Below are positions 44,308 to 52,887 of a stretch of DNA of 64,000 nt, in pieces. How positions within the stretch are numbered: the stretch's first letter is position 1; every line of letters starts with the position of its first letter. This DNA is from Pedobacter sp. PAMC26386 (GTDB taxonomy: Bacteria > Bacteroidota > Bacteroidia > Sphingobacteriales > Sphingobacteriaceae): the NCBI GenBank assembly GCA_014302835.1, contig CP060294.1, forward strand, positions 2,381,067-2,445,066, read 5' to 3'. The notes beneath the pieces were generated by a model. The model saw only the letters and a program-made list of their open reading frames with translations. It had not been told where the DNA came from and made no database searches. The position numbers and the translations under genes were made by a program.

Positions 44308-46020
44308 TTAAGAAATAGGAAAGGAAATTTTAATTTTCAACCCTTTTTCAGCTTTTGTGTCAAAGATAATTTCCCCATGGATGTTTTTTATACGGTTTCC
44401 CGTATTGTTAAGTCCATTCTTAAATTGCGTTTCTTCTGCTATACCAACTCCATTATCAGCGTAATAAATATTAATACAATTATTCTTTTGCTCAAATCTA
44501 ACAGCCACATTATTTGCCTTACTGTGCTTTTTCATGTTTACCATGAGTTCTTGGAGAACATGCTCGATCTCATACTTTGCTTCCACATTCACTTTTCTCC
44601 ATGAATCCACAGTATTTCCCATGTAAACCAAGACCTTAGTAGTTTCAGTAGCAAAAGATTTCAATAGATCTGATATTTTTTCTTGAAAGTTTTGATCTGT
44701 AAATTGTAGTTCTTCATAAGATATATCACGGGATTTTTCATACATATCTTCTAATTTATCCAGTATTCGATCTCTGTCTAAACTATCCTGATTTTCAATC
44801 TCCGCCATTACCCGGTATAATCCATTCGCTACCACATCGTGTACTTTTTTTGATGTTTTCAATTGATTTTCACGAATAGTATTTTTAGCTTCTAGTTGCA
44901 ACTTCTGTTTCCTTCTCCTATACCAAAGAATACTTGCAACAGATCCCGTAAGAATCAGTAAAAATGTAAAAACCAGTAATACTCTTTGTTTAATGATCTG
45001 GTACTTTTTCTCAGTATTGTCTTTCTGAAGCTTTAGATTATCCGCTTTATTTTTCTCCGCTTCATAGCGGACGACTGCGAATTGATTCTTGGCGGCATTA
45101 CGTGCAGTTTGTAAACTATCATCCAATTTCCGATAAGTTATAAAATACTGTTTCGTCTCTTTGGGTGGGCTAAGCCCTATCAGTTTTTTCAGCGCTTCAA
45201 TTTGATCATCAGGATTTTTTATTTTTTTTGCCACCAGATACATTTTACCAGCATAAATCAGTGCGGAATCTGGTTGTGTTTGAGCGTAATAATCAGCAAG
45301 ATGAGCAAAACTGGCATTTTGTCCCCAGACATCGTTTTCTTTTTCACGAATACTTAGTGCTCTTAAAAGATCAGGAGCCGCATTATAGTTCGGATTTTGA
45401 AGCCATTTTGTCTTAGCAATATTGGATAGCACTCTTGCGTATTGTTTTTGATCCTTATTAATTTTGGGAATAACTTCATTGAAAATTTTAAGAGCCTGTA
45501 TGTATCTTTTCTCTTTTTGATATGCCAATGCTTTATTATTCAGAATCTGTAATTTAATGTCATTGTTATTGGGACGCTTAAATACCTTATTATAATAATT
45601 CATTGCCTTATCATAATAATTTATCGACTTATCATAATAATCAATCGCAATATCATACTTTTTTAAAATAACACTAGTTAGTCCAAGTTCATTATAATTT
45701 GAGGATAAACAGCTAAGGTCTTTACCCTTTTCCCCATCTAAGAAGTTTAGCGATATCATTAAACTCTCCTGGCCTCCAAAATAATCGCCGGCATCGGATT
45801 GTAATGCCGACATATAGTTATAGGCCATGGCGACTTTTAGGCTATCTTTAGAATTTATGACAACCTTATTAAAATAATAAAAAGCTGAATCATTGTTTTT
45901 ATCAACAAATGATTCAGCTATATCATAATTAATATCTTTACTAAAAATCTTGGTGTCATGTTTTTTATTACAGGCAAAAATGCCGAAAACAAAAACTAAG
46001 AGGAGGAGCGTTTTTTTCAA
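44308..46020 (-). CDS. lipoprotein TPR sensor histidine kinase
   Basis: A 570-residue kinase of the Bacteroidota type. It has a lipobox-like start (VFGIFAC, C17), TPR repeats at about 45-290 (for example YYFNKVV, AIDYYDKSINYYDKAM, QALKIFNEVIP), one membrane helix (about 347-366), a coiled coil and a HisKA_3 dimerisation helix with H394 (KKVHDVVANG). The ATPase domain ends with HVLQELMVNMKKHSKANN, DNGVGI and the GNRIKNIHGEI G2-box. It senses an unknown envelope signal through the TPR part and phosphorylates the response regulator whose gene follows at 8 bp. Confidence 0.9.
   Translation of the reverse strand: MKKTLLLLVFVFGIFACNKKHDTKIFSKDINYDIAESFVDKNNDSAFYYFNKVVINSKDSLKVAMAYNYMSALQSDAGDYFGGQESLMISLNFLDGEKGKDLSCLSSNYNELGLTSVILKKYDIAIDYYDKSINYYDKAMNYYNKVFKRPNNNDIKLQILNNKALAYQKEKRYIQALKIFNEVIPKINKDQKQYARVLSNIAKTKWLQNPNYNAAPDLLRALSIREKENDVWGQNASFAHLADYYAQTQPDSALIYAGKMYLVAKKIKNPDDQIEALKKLIGLSPPKETKQYFITYRKLDDSLQTARNAAKNQFAVVRYEAEKNKADNLKLQKDNTEKKYQIIKQRVLLVFTFLLILTGSVASILWYRRRKQKLQLEAKNTIRENQLKTSKKVHDVVANGLYRVMAEIENQDSLDRDRILDKLEDMYEKSRDISYEELQFTDQNFQEKISDLLKSFATETTKVLVYMGNTVDSWRKVNVEAKYEIEHVLQELMVNMKKHSKANNVAVRFEQKNNCINIYYADNGVGIAEETQFKNGLNNTGNRIKNIHGEIIFDTKAEKGLKIKISFPIS
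44391..44404. promoter_or_regulatory. palindromic motif TACGG-GAAA-CCGTA (copy 3, reverse orientation)
   Basis: Exact 14-mer within the kinase coding sequence (it encodes the TGNRI of the G2-box), 92 bp upstream of the response-regulator start. May be autoregulation or coincidence of codons; see the separate finding. Confidence 0.35.
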
Positions 46021-46050
46021 GGATGATAAATTATTTGCTCAAATATAAAA

Positions 46051-46080
46051 AAATTAAGGCAGTAAAAACTGCCTTAATTT
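46051..46080. terminator. bidirectional hairpin terminator
   Basis: AAATTAAGGCAGT (46051-46063) and ACTGCCTTAATTT (46068-46080) pair perfectly around AAAA, with A and T runs outside. It ends the 57-residue gene that starts at 46259. Confidence 0.8.
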
Positions 46081-46085
46081 TTGAG

Positions 46086-46259
46086 CTATGGAAATTTTGG
46101 CGGAATGTGTGTGCCTTCTCCACCTGTATCAACAGGTTGTTCTCCCATCATTTTTACATTATCATGAGTACTATCATTAGTACTGTTATTAGTACTGTTA
46201 TTAGTAGTATATCCTGGGCATGCTAATCCCAATAAAAAAGCAATCATTAATTCAACCAT
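46086..46259 (-). CDS. 57-residue small secreted protein with Asn-Ser-Thr repeats
   Basis: ATG at 46257-46259 and TAG at 46086-46088 frame a 57-codon gene followed by a strong terminator. The product has a hydrophobic start (ELMIAFLLGLACPG) that fits a short lipoprotein or signal peptide. A repeat NNSTNNSTNDST follows and a polar tail VDTGGEGTHIPPKFP. The repeated codons appear in DNA as ATTAGTACTGTT twice. It lies just upstream of the kinase gene. Function unknown; the opposite-strand frame (46023-46226) is a shadow. Confidence 0.5.
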   Translation of the reverse strand: MVELMIAFLLGLACPGYTTNNSTNNSTNDSTHDNVKMMGEQPVDTGGEGTHIPPKFP

Positions 46260-46260
46260 T

Positions 46261-46623
46261 GTTCAAAAATTTAAAAGTGAAATACTCTGTAGTTCCTTGC
46301 GAAACCGATCGCAAGGAGAGCTACAACTGAAATAAGAAGCGCTTCTTAAATTTTTGGGAAGTGGTGAGAATCAATTGCGGGAGCTAATAACTGCTTCCCA
46401 AACCGGATACTAGCTCCCGCTCTTTCATCTCATTATGAAATCAGTTTTGTACATTTACTGCGACAGCTAATCGAAGCTTTAATTGATTTCTGAGACAAAT
46501 GTACAAGGAGCTAAATCGCTAATTATCAAACCATTCCGATAATTCCGATGATTCCGATAGAATTCCGGAAATGATTGAGGGATTCCGTAAATTCCGTTTA
46601 ACTTTATTTAATATTTTTGGAAA
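46261..46623. promoter_or_regulatory. repeat-rich upstream region (ATTCCG repeats and an inverted repeat)
   Basis: Six ATTCCG copies begin at 46533, 46542, 46551, 46562, 46582 and 46591, mostly 9 bp apart, ending 27 bp before the start of the next gene. Upstream, TTGTACATTT (46447-46456) is inverted as AAATGTACAA (46497-46506). A further hairpin CCTTGCG/CGCAAGG lies near 46295-46315. No gene here; likely operators for the gene at 46624 or a leader. Confidence 0.45.
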
Positions 46624-47583
46624 ATGTTTGATGACTATAAAGAAAAAGTAATCCTTGCTTATCAAAAGAAGAGAAAGGCCAACGCTATTTCTATCAATTT
46701 ATTACGACCAAGTCCAGGGAAACTGAAAACTGAGTGTCTTAATGTTTACGGAGAAAGACGTTTAAAGAAGGACGAAAAGATATTCAGGTCATTCTTTGGC
46801 TCAATAGATAATGCTACCGATTATGGTCAAAACATTAAAGCTTTTGATATTGATAAATTCAGGCCCTTAATAAACTTTCTAAATGGAAAAACGACCGATC
46901 CTGAAGAAAAAAACATTGAACTACTTGCCTGGCTGATAGATTTTGAACCAAGACCTTATCAATTTGGATATAACTATAAAGAAGATGTAAAAAGTGAGAG
47001 CACAGTGGAAAGTTTTGATAATCCTGAGAAGATTGAAGATGATATTAATGGAATTTCTCCAATTACACAAAATGATGAAAAGGATAGTTTTGTAAATAGA
47101 TTACCTGGAGAAGAAGAAAGACTAAATGATGAGATCGAAAAAGTCGAGACCATTGCATGGAAACTTCAACCTGCCTCTGGGCAAATTAACTGGTCAAAAA
47201 AAACAATATCAAGGTCAAAAATCAAGAATGCTATTTTTTCTTTTATGGTAATAGTAACAGCAAGTAGTGGGGCGTATCTATTTATGAGTAATAAGAATCA
47301 GGAATGCATGTATTGGACAGGTGATCACTATCAACCCATTTCTTGTAATCAAAAAGTTGGCGACACCTCTGTAATTGCCTTGGATACAACAAAAGTAGCT
47401 CACCTAAAAAAGATTACTCATCCTGATACGCTTACAAAAAACTGTTTGGGTAAAGTTTGGTACGTAAAAACAGATGACGGACTGGAATTTTATACATCAG
47501 ATGGTTTTCACCCCATCTATAATGAGAAAAGGCTAAGACCAGTTACAATGTATATTCTAAATAAGTACATCATCAGAAACTAA
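46624..47583 (+). CDS. hypothetical single-pass membrane protein
   Basis: A 319-residue protein. The first 200 residues are cytosolic and acidic (DEIEKVETIAWK). A membrane helix lies at about 204-222 (AIFSFMVIVTASSGAYLFM). The outer part begins with CMYWTGDHYQPISCNQKVGDT and ends SDGFHPIYNEKRLRPVTMYILNKYIIRN, a sequence I have seen often in hypothetical Pedobacter and Mucilaginibacter proteins. Two cysteines in the outer part may form a disulfide. The N-terminal half resembles membrane-anchored regulators. Upstream repeats suggest tight control. Function unknown. Confidence 0.65.
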   Translation: MFDDYKEKVILAYQKKRKANAISINLLRPSPGKLKTECLNVYGERRLKKDEKIFRSFFGSIDNATDYGQNIKAFDIDKFRPLINFLNGKTTDPEEKNIELLAWLIDFEPRPYQFGYNYKEDVKSESTVESFDNPEKIEDDINGISPITQNDEKDSFVNRLPGEEERLNDEIEKVETIAWKLQPASGQINWSKKTISRSKIKNAIFSFMVIVTASSGAYLFMSNKNQECMYWTGDHYQPISCNQKVGDTSVIALDTTKVAHLKKITHPDTLTKNCLGKVWYVKTDDGLEFYTSDGFHPIYNEKRLRPVTMYILNKYIIRN

Positions 47584-47674
47584 CATTATTAATCGCCCTG
47601 ATTCATATCGGTTCTTTCAATAAATATTTGGCTAAAAACTAGCCCAGTCAACCCTCCATTTTTTTGCAAAAAAA

Positions 47675-47707
47675 ATGGGCCGCTGATATCTCTATCAGCA
47701 AGCCCAT
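47675..47707. terminator. hairpin terminator
   Basis: ATGGGC..GCTGATA pairs with TATCAGC..GCCCAT (47675-47707), preceded by an A run that becomes a U run on the minus strand. It serves the small secreted gene at 47730. Confidence 0.7.
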
Positions 47708-47729
47708 TTAGCTCATAATCATGGTGTGA

Positions 47730-47963
47730 TTAGTGTTTCTTAGCAGGAGCTACAGTTTTTGTTGCAGGAGCAGCTGGAGCAGCCATTTTTGAATCTTTAA
47801 CAACAGCTTTAGCTGGTTTTGCAGCAGCCATTTTTTTAACCGAGTCTTTCTTAGCTGGCTTAGTTTGCGCATTTGCAACCATACCAACAGACATTAAACC
47901 GCAAACAGCAGCAGTAAACATTGTACCTTTTAAAATTGATTGAATTTTTGAAATTGTTTTCAT
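47730..47963 (-). CDS. small secreted Ala/Lys/Pro-rich protein
   Basis: A 77-residue protein with a signal peptide (about residues 1-32, ending MVANAQ) and a mature chain of only about 45 residues made of Ala, Lys, Pro and Val (KPAKKDSVKKMAAAKPAKAVVKDSKMAAPAAPATK). Low complexity and strong positive charge resemble histone-tail-like or cell-wall-associated peptides of Bacteroidota. Terminator directly downstream. Function unknown. Confidence 0.65.
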   Translation of the reverse strand: MKTISKIQSILKGTMFTAAVCGLMSVGMVANAQTKPAKKDSVKKMAAAKPAKAVVKDSKMAAPAAPATKTVAPAKKH

Positions 47964-48059
47964 AACGGTTTTATTATTATTTAAGGATTAATTGTGTTTT
48001 ACATTAGTGGTTTTAGCGCACAATGAGCCACCCCGAATTTCTTCTTCCGGGAATTTCAT

Positions 48060-48173
48060 TCAGCTGAGATTAAGATATAAGTAATCGTTGATTAGGACAA
48101 TGTAGCACACTAAACCAAATAGGAATATTGTCTTTTTTGGAATGTCTTTGTTCAGCGTGATCAATTTTCTCAT
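48060..48173 (-). CDS. possible 37-residue membrane peptide
   Basis: ATG to TGA frame in the spacer between two minus-strand genes. Basic start (MRKLITLNKDIPKK) then one membrane helix (TIFLFGLVCYIVLINDYLYL). Similar tiny single-helix proteins are found in Bacteroidota genomes but are hard to separate from chance. No clear ribosome-binding site. Confidence 0.35.
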   Translation of the reverse strand: MRKLITLNKDIPKKTIFLFGLVCYIVLINDYLYLNLS

Positions 48174-48311
48174 TAATATGGAACTATTAGGATATTTTTC
48201 TATGTAACAAATATTATACAAGATAACGTATTTAGTTATAAGACAGTATAAATTTTCAAAAGTCCTATAGGTTTTTTTTATTATTTACGAAGTTGGAATC
48301 CACCATTAAGA

Positions 48312-50744
48312 TCATAATCTTTGATTTTCATTTTGCAATCCTGATTCACGACTATCTTTTGCTTTAACCTTGCTATTTCCAAACCGGTATGTAAAATTCA
48401 ATTTCACCTGCCTGTATTCCCCGCGATAAGTGGTATGCAGAATCAAACCATTCAGTTTACTGTCTGTATTATACCTATTCCCATTATAAATATCCGTAAC
48501 AGCAAGACGCAAAGTCCCCTTATCTCCCATCACATTCTTCTGCAAACCAAGATCGATCTGCGAACTGCTCCTGACATAAGTATTTAACCCTGATAAAGAT
48601 TTCGAATTAAAAACTCCTGCAATTTCCCCCGCAATCTGATAAGGCAGTTTGAAAGTTTGCTGTGTACTTAATGCTCCAGCCAGCCGTGTGGGGTTATAAT
48701 AGCCATATTGCACCGTACCAACTTTATTCTCCAGGTAATATCCAATCAATGTAACGCTCATATTCCACCAGTTGTTTACTTTAACCTGCTGGGTAACATT
48801 CAGATTGTAATTGTTTTGCGATCCAATATTTAAAGGTACCATGATAATTCTATTCCCGTCGGCCACTTCACTAACACCACCAGTCAGGTCTGTTGTATGT
48901 ATATACCCAAAAGATGCAATAGTATTTTTATAACTATACTGCAAGGCAATTGAATTGGCATATTGAGGTTGCAGAAATGGATTCCCTTTCCAGTAAGACA
49001 ACTCATCTACCGGAGATAAAAAAGGATTCAGATCATTATATGCTGGCCGGTCAATACGACGAGAAAAACTAAGGTTATAAGTACCCGATTTTTCCGTCTT
49101 GTAAGTAAGACTTGCCGTAGGAAACAGATTCAAATAGTTTCTTTTTATGGTAACAGGTTCCTGACTGCTGCCAGGTAATGGTAATAATAGACCATCAGAA
49201 CTAGTATTTTCTGCTCTCAAACCTGCATCAAAACTGAGTTTACTACTGATTGCTCCTTCATATTTCAAATAACCTGCTGCAATTTGTTCTTTGTAAGCGA
49301 ATGTATTGGAAACATCTCCATCTAATACATCTGCATCCCCGATGACTTTATATTGATTAAAAATATTATTAGCAGATACGCTGGAATATTTGGCTCCTAT
49401 ATTGATCTGTCCACGCCCTAACTTTAAACCATAATCAGCTTTAAACGCATACAACTTAATATCTTTACTGTTTACTACACGGAAATTGTTAGCAGACTGG
49501 AATTCCCCTTCGGGCGAATAAAAAGTATTAGTATTCAAATTCTTTGATTTACTATCAAAGAAGCCATAATCTGCATCCAGACTCAAAGTATGACCTGAAC
49601 CATCTTTATAACGGTAATTCACATTTGAATTATAGCGGTTAGCTAGCTGATGATAATAGCTGCTTTGACTTTTAAGTACCTGTAAAAGCTTGCCTGATTC
49701 CTGATCGTAAATATTGGTTACCGGAATTATTGTTCCCGGACCATTGAATAAGCTTCCATTAAACACTATCCCAATAGTCTGTGTGGTATCAATATTGTAA
49801 TCTGCCCCTAAAGTTGCCCCCATACGATAACGTTTATCGATATCACTATTCGGATTTAAATAGATTTTTCCGTTGGTGATACGATTATTGTCATAATCCA
49901 TGGCAAAACTCCCGAAATTATGATTGTAACCGCCAAAAAGGTTAAGCTTACCACTGCGCAGGTTTAGATTCAGATTTGTATTTTGTTTTAAAGTCCGGCC
50001 ATACGCCACTCCGTTATTGATGCTTCCGTTAAACCCATCACCTTCAAGCTTTTGCAGCACAAGATTGATAATTCCACCAGAACCAGCGGCATCATATTCA
50101 GCAGAAGGATTTTTGATGATTTCTATAGATTTTATATCCGAGGCTGACATGGATTTAAGTAGCTGTCCCAATTCACTTGCCTGCAAATAGGTCTGCCTTC
50201 CATTAATCATCACCAGCGTACCATTGACGCCGTTTAAGCTAATTACGTTATCCTGACTGACCATGACGCCAGGCGTTTTTTTAAGCGCTTCCAGAACGTT
50301 CGATCCCTGAGCCGTAACACTATTCTCTATATTGTATACCAGTTTGCGCCCCTCTACCTGTATAAGCGTTTTTTTCCTTGTTCCTTTTACCAGTACCTCT
50401 CTTAGGTCAATATTTGCAGTCTTGATAGGAATACTCCCTAAATCTTTATCTGCGAAAAAATCTATGACTTCAGATTTATAGGAAAGGCTGCCAAGACAAG
50501 TGACAATCAATCTATATTTCCCCGGACTAGCTGTCATTGAAAATGTTCCATTCAGATTGCTTACTGTTTGACTGATTACCTCTTGATCATTCCTTAACAG
50601 GATAGTAGCACCGTCAACGGGCTTATGTACAGCAGATTCAACAATTCCTTTAATCTTTACAGTATTTTGAGAAAAAACAGGCTGATAAACTATGGAAAGA
50701 GATAAAAATAATAAGATATAATACTTACAGCTGGAAGATGTCAT
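48312..50744 (-). CDS. outer-membrane beta-barrel receptor (TonB-dependent receptor-like)
   Basis: An 810-residue protein with signal peptide (about 1-25), a carboxypeptidase-D-like domain (about 30-110, KIKGIVESAVHKPVDGATILL) and a plug-like region (VLEALKKTPGVMVSQDNVISLNGVNGTLVMINGRQTYL, then IKNPSAEYDAAGSGGIINLVL). The rest is a barrel of the 'outer membrane beta-barrel family' kind ending FTYRFGNSK. The spot NPSAEYDAAGSGGIINL is diagnostic. It probably transports or binds a siderophore, peptide or other ligand; no SusD partner follows. An AraC-type gene lies upstream on the same strand. Confidence 0.9.
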   Translation of the reverse strand: MTSSSCKYYILLFLSLSIVYQPVFSQNTVKIKGIVESAVHKPVDGATILLRNDQEVISQTVSNLNGTFSMTASPGKYRLIVTCLGSLSYKSEVIDFFADKDLGSIPIKTANIDLREVLVKGTRKKTLIQVEGRKLVYNIENSVTAQGSNVLEALKKTPGVMVSQDNVISLNGVNGTLVMINGRQTYLQASELGQLLKSMSASDIKSIEIIKNPSAEYDAAGSGGIINLVLQKLEGDGFNGSINNGVAYGRTLKQNTNLNLNLRSGKLNLFGGYNHNFGSFAMDYDNNRITNGKIYLNPNSDIDKRYRMGATLGADYNIDTTQTIGIVFNGSLFNGPGTIIPVTNIYDQESGKLLQVLKSQSSYYHQLANRYNSNVNYRYKDGSGHTLSLDADYGFFDSKSKNLNTNTFYSPEGEFQSANNFRVVNSKDIKLYAFKADYGLKLGRGQINIGAKYSSVSANNIFNQYKVIGDADVLDGDVSNTFAYKEQIAAGYLKYEGAISSKLSFDAGLRAENTSSDGLLLPLPGSSQEPVTIKRNYLNLFPTASLTYKTEKSGTYNLSFSRRIDRPAYNDLNPFLSPVDELSYWKGNPFLQPQYANSIALQYSYKNTIASFGYIHTTDLTGGVSEVADGNRIIMVPLNIGSQNNYNLNVTQQVKVNNWWNMSVTLIGYYLENKVGTVQYGYYNPTRLAGALSTQQTFKLPYQIAGEIAGVFNSKSLSGLNTYVRSSSQIDLGLQKNVMGDKGTLRLAVTDIYNGNRYNTDSKLNGLILHTTYRGEYRQVKLNFTYRFGNSKVKAKDSRESGLQNENQRL

Positions 50745-50909
50745 TGAACAGAGGAACTAATAAAATTAAGTTTGTTTGAGGATTCTGCTTTAAAATTTCA
50801 ATTATAACCAGTTATATTAATCATAAAGTAATTATAATTCCTTTGTAAGATAGACAAGAATTAAATGGTATCATAATTATGTTTAAATGGCAGCGTTTTT
50901 TGAAGGGAA

Positions 50910-51689
50910 TCAAATAGCTTTAATAAAACTACCTGGTGTTACACCAGTATAGTGCAGAAAACTATGATGGAAATGGCTCTGATCATAAAAACCGGCTTCC
51001 AGCGCAGCTTCTACAATCGGATAATGAAGATTCATTAGCTTTCTTGCCTTTTCAATTCTCAGAATAGTTAAATAAGTATTTGGTGTTACCCCTTTATGCT
51101 TTTTAAACTGTCTGATAAGCTGAAACTTATCAACCTGGAACCTTACCGAAAGCTGATCAAGATTAAGCTTATGGTTCAATTGTTCGGATAAATAAGTAGT
51201 AATATCGATGATCTTGTTGGGTACAAGAACCGTTGACGGCTCATCATCACTGACGGCCAAACGTTGATATAAATTCACTAAAAATGCACCAAACTCTTTT
51301 TCTTTGGGAGCTGTTTTCTGTTCATGAAGCTTTAAAAACTCCTGAGCTAAAGATTGATCCTGAATAATCGGATTAAAAGAATGACGCTCCTGAATACCAG
51401 CATGCTGAAGCAGATAGGTCATCAAATCAGGGCTGAGATAAATACTTTTAAAACTCCAGCCCAGATCTGCTATAGGATAATGTGCATGTAGCTGACCGGG
51501 CCTGATTAGAAAAACAGAAAGCGGTTCTACAAAAAAACTCTTCTCCATTAAGTCAAATCGCTGTATCCCTTTAACAGCCACACCAATTGTATATTCTTCA
51601 TGAAAATGATCAGGAAAACTGTGCTTGAAATTCTCACCACTAGTATAATTGATACTATCTAAACAAGAATTTTTCCAGCTATTGATCAT
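50910..51689 (-). CDS. AraC-family transcriptional regulator
   Basis: A 259-residue protein. The N-terminal part is a cupin-like AraC ligand-binding domain (HSFPDHFHEEYTIGVAVKGIQRF, VFLIRPGQLHAHYP). The C-terminal 100 residues are a double HTH: LNLDQLSVRFQVDKFQLIRQFKKHKGVTPNTYLTILRIEKARKLM and IVEAALEAGFYDQSHFHHSFLHYTGVTPGSF, a textbook HTH_18. Its gene lies 165 bp upstream of the receptor gene, both on the minus strand, so it may control it. Ligand unknown. Confidence 0.92.
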   Translation of the reverse strand: MINSWKNSCLDSINYTSGENFKHSFPDHFHEEYTIGVAVKGIQRFDLMEKSFFVEPLSVFLIRPGQLHAHYPIADLGWSFKSIYLSPDLMTYLLQHAGIQERHSFNPIIQDQSLAQEFLKLHEQKTAPKEKEFGAFLVNLYQRLAVSDDEPSTVLVPNKIIDITTYLSEQLNHKLNLDQLSVRFQVDKFQLIRQFKKHKGVTPNTYLTILRIEKARKLMNLHYPIVEAALEAGFYDQSHFHHSFLHYTGVTPGSFIKAI

Positions 51690-51785
51690 TATAGTAGATT
51701 CAGTAATTCAATTTATCAAATTAAAACCAGACACGCTGTAATTGCGAAATCATATTTTGCCCCGAACAGGAAGATTCTGTTTTAC

Positions 51786-52169
51786 TTAACTAACCCTTTG
51801 TGCTATTCCCTCACCGAAAGACCAGTTTTCCCAGGAAATCTCATTTAAAATAATAATCACATCATTCGTACTGATCTTTGTACGCTCATTAATCTTTTGT
51901 GCAATTGACGCATACAATTCCTTTTTCATTTCCATGGTCCTCCCTGTTCCACAGGTAATGTGAATATAAATCAGATCTGCGGTATGCGGTATATCGAGAT
52001 AACGCTCAGGAAAAATCAGGTGTTCCAGGTCCATTGCATGAATTACCTGGAAATAATCGTTTTCGGGAATACCGAAATTCTCCATTAAACTGTGATGTAC
52101 AGAAAGAGAGATCTCTTTTTTAACTTCTGCTGTAAAATTCGCTGGCAAATATATATTGACAAATGGCAT
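51786..52169 (-). CDS. tautomerase-family protein
   Basis: A 127-residue protein beginning MPFVNIYLP, so proline becomes the first residue once methionine is removed; Pro-1 is the catalytic base of 4-oxalocrotonate tautomerase-like enzymes. AEVKKEISLSVHHSLMENFGIPENDYFQVIH is the family's first half and MKKELYASIAQKINERTKISTNDVIIILNEISWENWSFGEG the second, making a fused double unit (Tautomerase_2 type). Substrate unknown. Single gene between the AraC gene and a divergent MarR gene. Confidence 0.88.
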   Translation of the reverse strand: MPFVNIYLPANFTAEVKKEISLSVHHSLMENFGIPENDYFQVIHAMDLEHLIFPERYLDIPHTADLIYIHITCGTGRTMEMKKELYASIAQKINERTKISTNDVIIILNEISWENWSFGEGIAQRVS

Positions 52170-52358
52170 AGATTTATGATTTTGTATACCTCAAATTTAA
52201 CCTGCTTGAACTTCCTGGTCTTGTAAAATATTGCGCTACGCACCAACTATATTTCTCCTTTACTAACCCCTCACCTCCCTCCAAAATTCTAAATATTTAT
52301 TTTGAAATAAGAATATAATCTTTATACTTGGTAAATATTTACGTTAACACTTACATAA

Positions 52359-52835
52359 ATGAAAGCTAACATTATTGATGAGCTTGGTGTCTTGGCAATT
52401 GGCTCTAGAATGCGCAGACTATATGATAATTTATCTAGCGATACTGCCCGGATTTATGCAGATCACGAATTGCAATTCGAGATTAAATATTTCACTCTAT
52501 TCTATATTATAAGCAGAAGAAAACAAATTGGCATCGTAGATATTGCACAGGAACTGAGCGTTACACACCCTGCTATCATCCATTTGGCAAAGGGCTTAGA
52601 AAAAAAAGGTTATATCGAATCGGTGCGTTCTACAGATGATAGCAGAAAAAGGATGTTACAACTTTCCAATAAGGGTAAAAAATGCCTCCCAGAATTCGAA
52701 AAGGTGTGGGATAAAATTCAGGCTTTAAACCAAGAGTTATTCGCTGAATTGCACCCCTTATTACAAACTATGTCAGCTATTGAGCAAACCTTAGAAGAGA
52801 CATCTTATTACAAAAGATATCAGAAATTCAACTAA
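52359..52835 (+). CDS. MarR-family transcriptional regulator
   Basis: A 158-residue protein with a winged-helix domain: FTLFYIISRRKQIGIVDIAQELSVTHPAIIHLAKGLEKKGYIESVRSTDDSRKRMLQLSNKGKKCL, where DDSRKR is the wing and LSxxG the following helix. MarR dimers repress genes and release DNA when they bind a small molecule. It is 52 bp upstream of the acetyltransferase gene and probably co-transcribed. Confidence 0.92.
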   Translation: MKANIIDELGVLAIGSRMRRLYDNLSSDTARIYADHELQFEIKYFTLFYIISRRKQIGIVDIAQELSVTHPAIIHLAKGLEKKGYIESVRSTDDSRKRMLQLSNKGKKCLPEFEKVWDKIQALNQELFAELHPLLQTMSAIEQTLEETSYYKRYQKFN

Positions 52836-52887
52836 CTAAGAATTCCAGTAATTACCAATCAACTCATTACAGCCTAAAACCTATTAA

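Noticed and set aside
44391-44404. Kinase-internal palindrome as proof of autoregulation
   Set aside because: It also encodes conserved G2-box residues, so by itself it proves nothing; kept only as one of three copies.
46023-46226. 67-residue plus-strand frame
   Set aside because: Antisense to the 57-residue gene and its terminator; the repeat ISTVISTVIS is just the reverse reading of the Asn-Ser-Thr codons.
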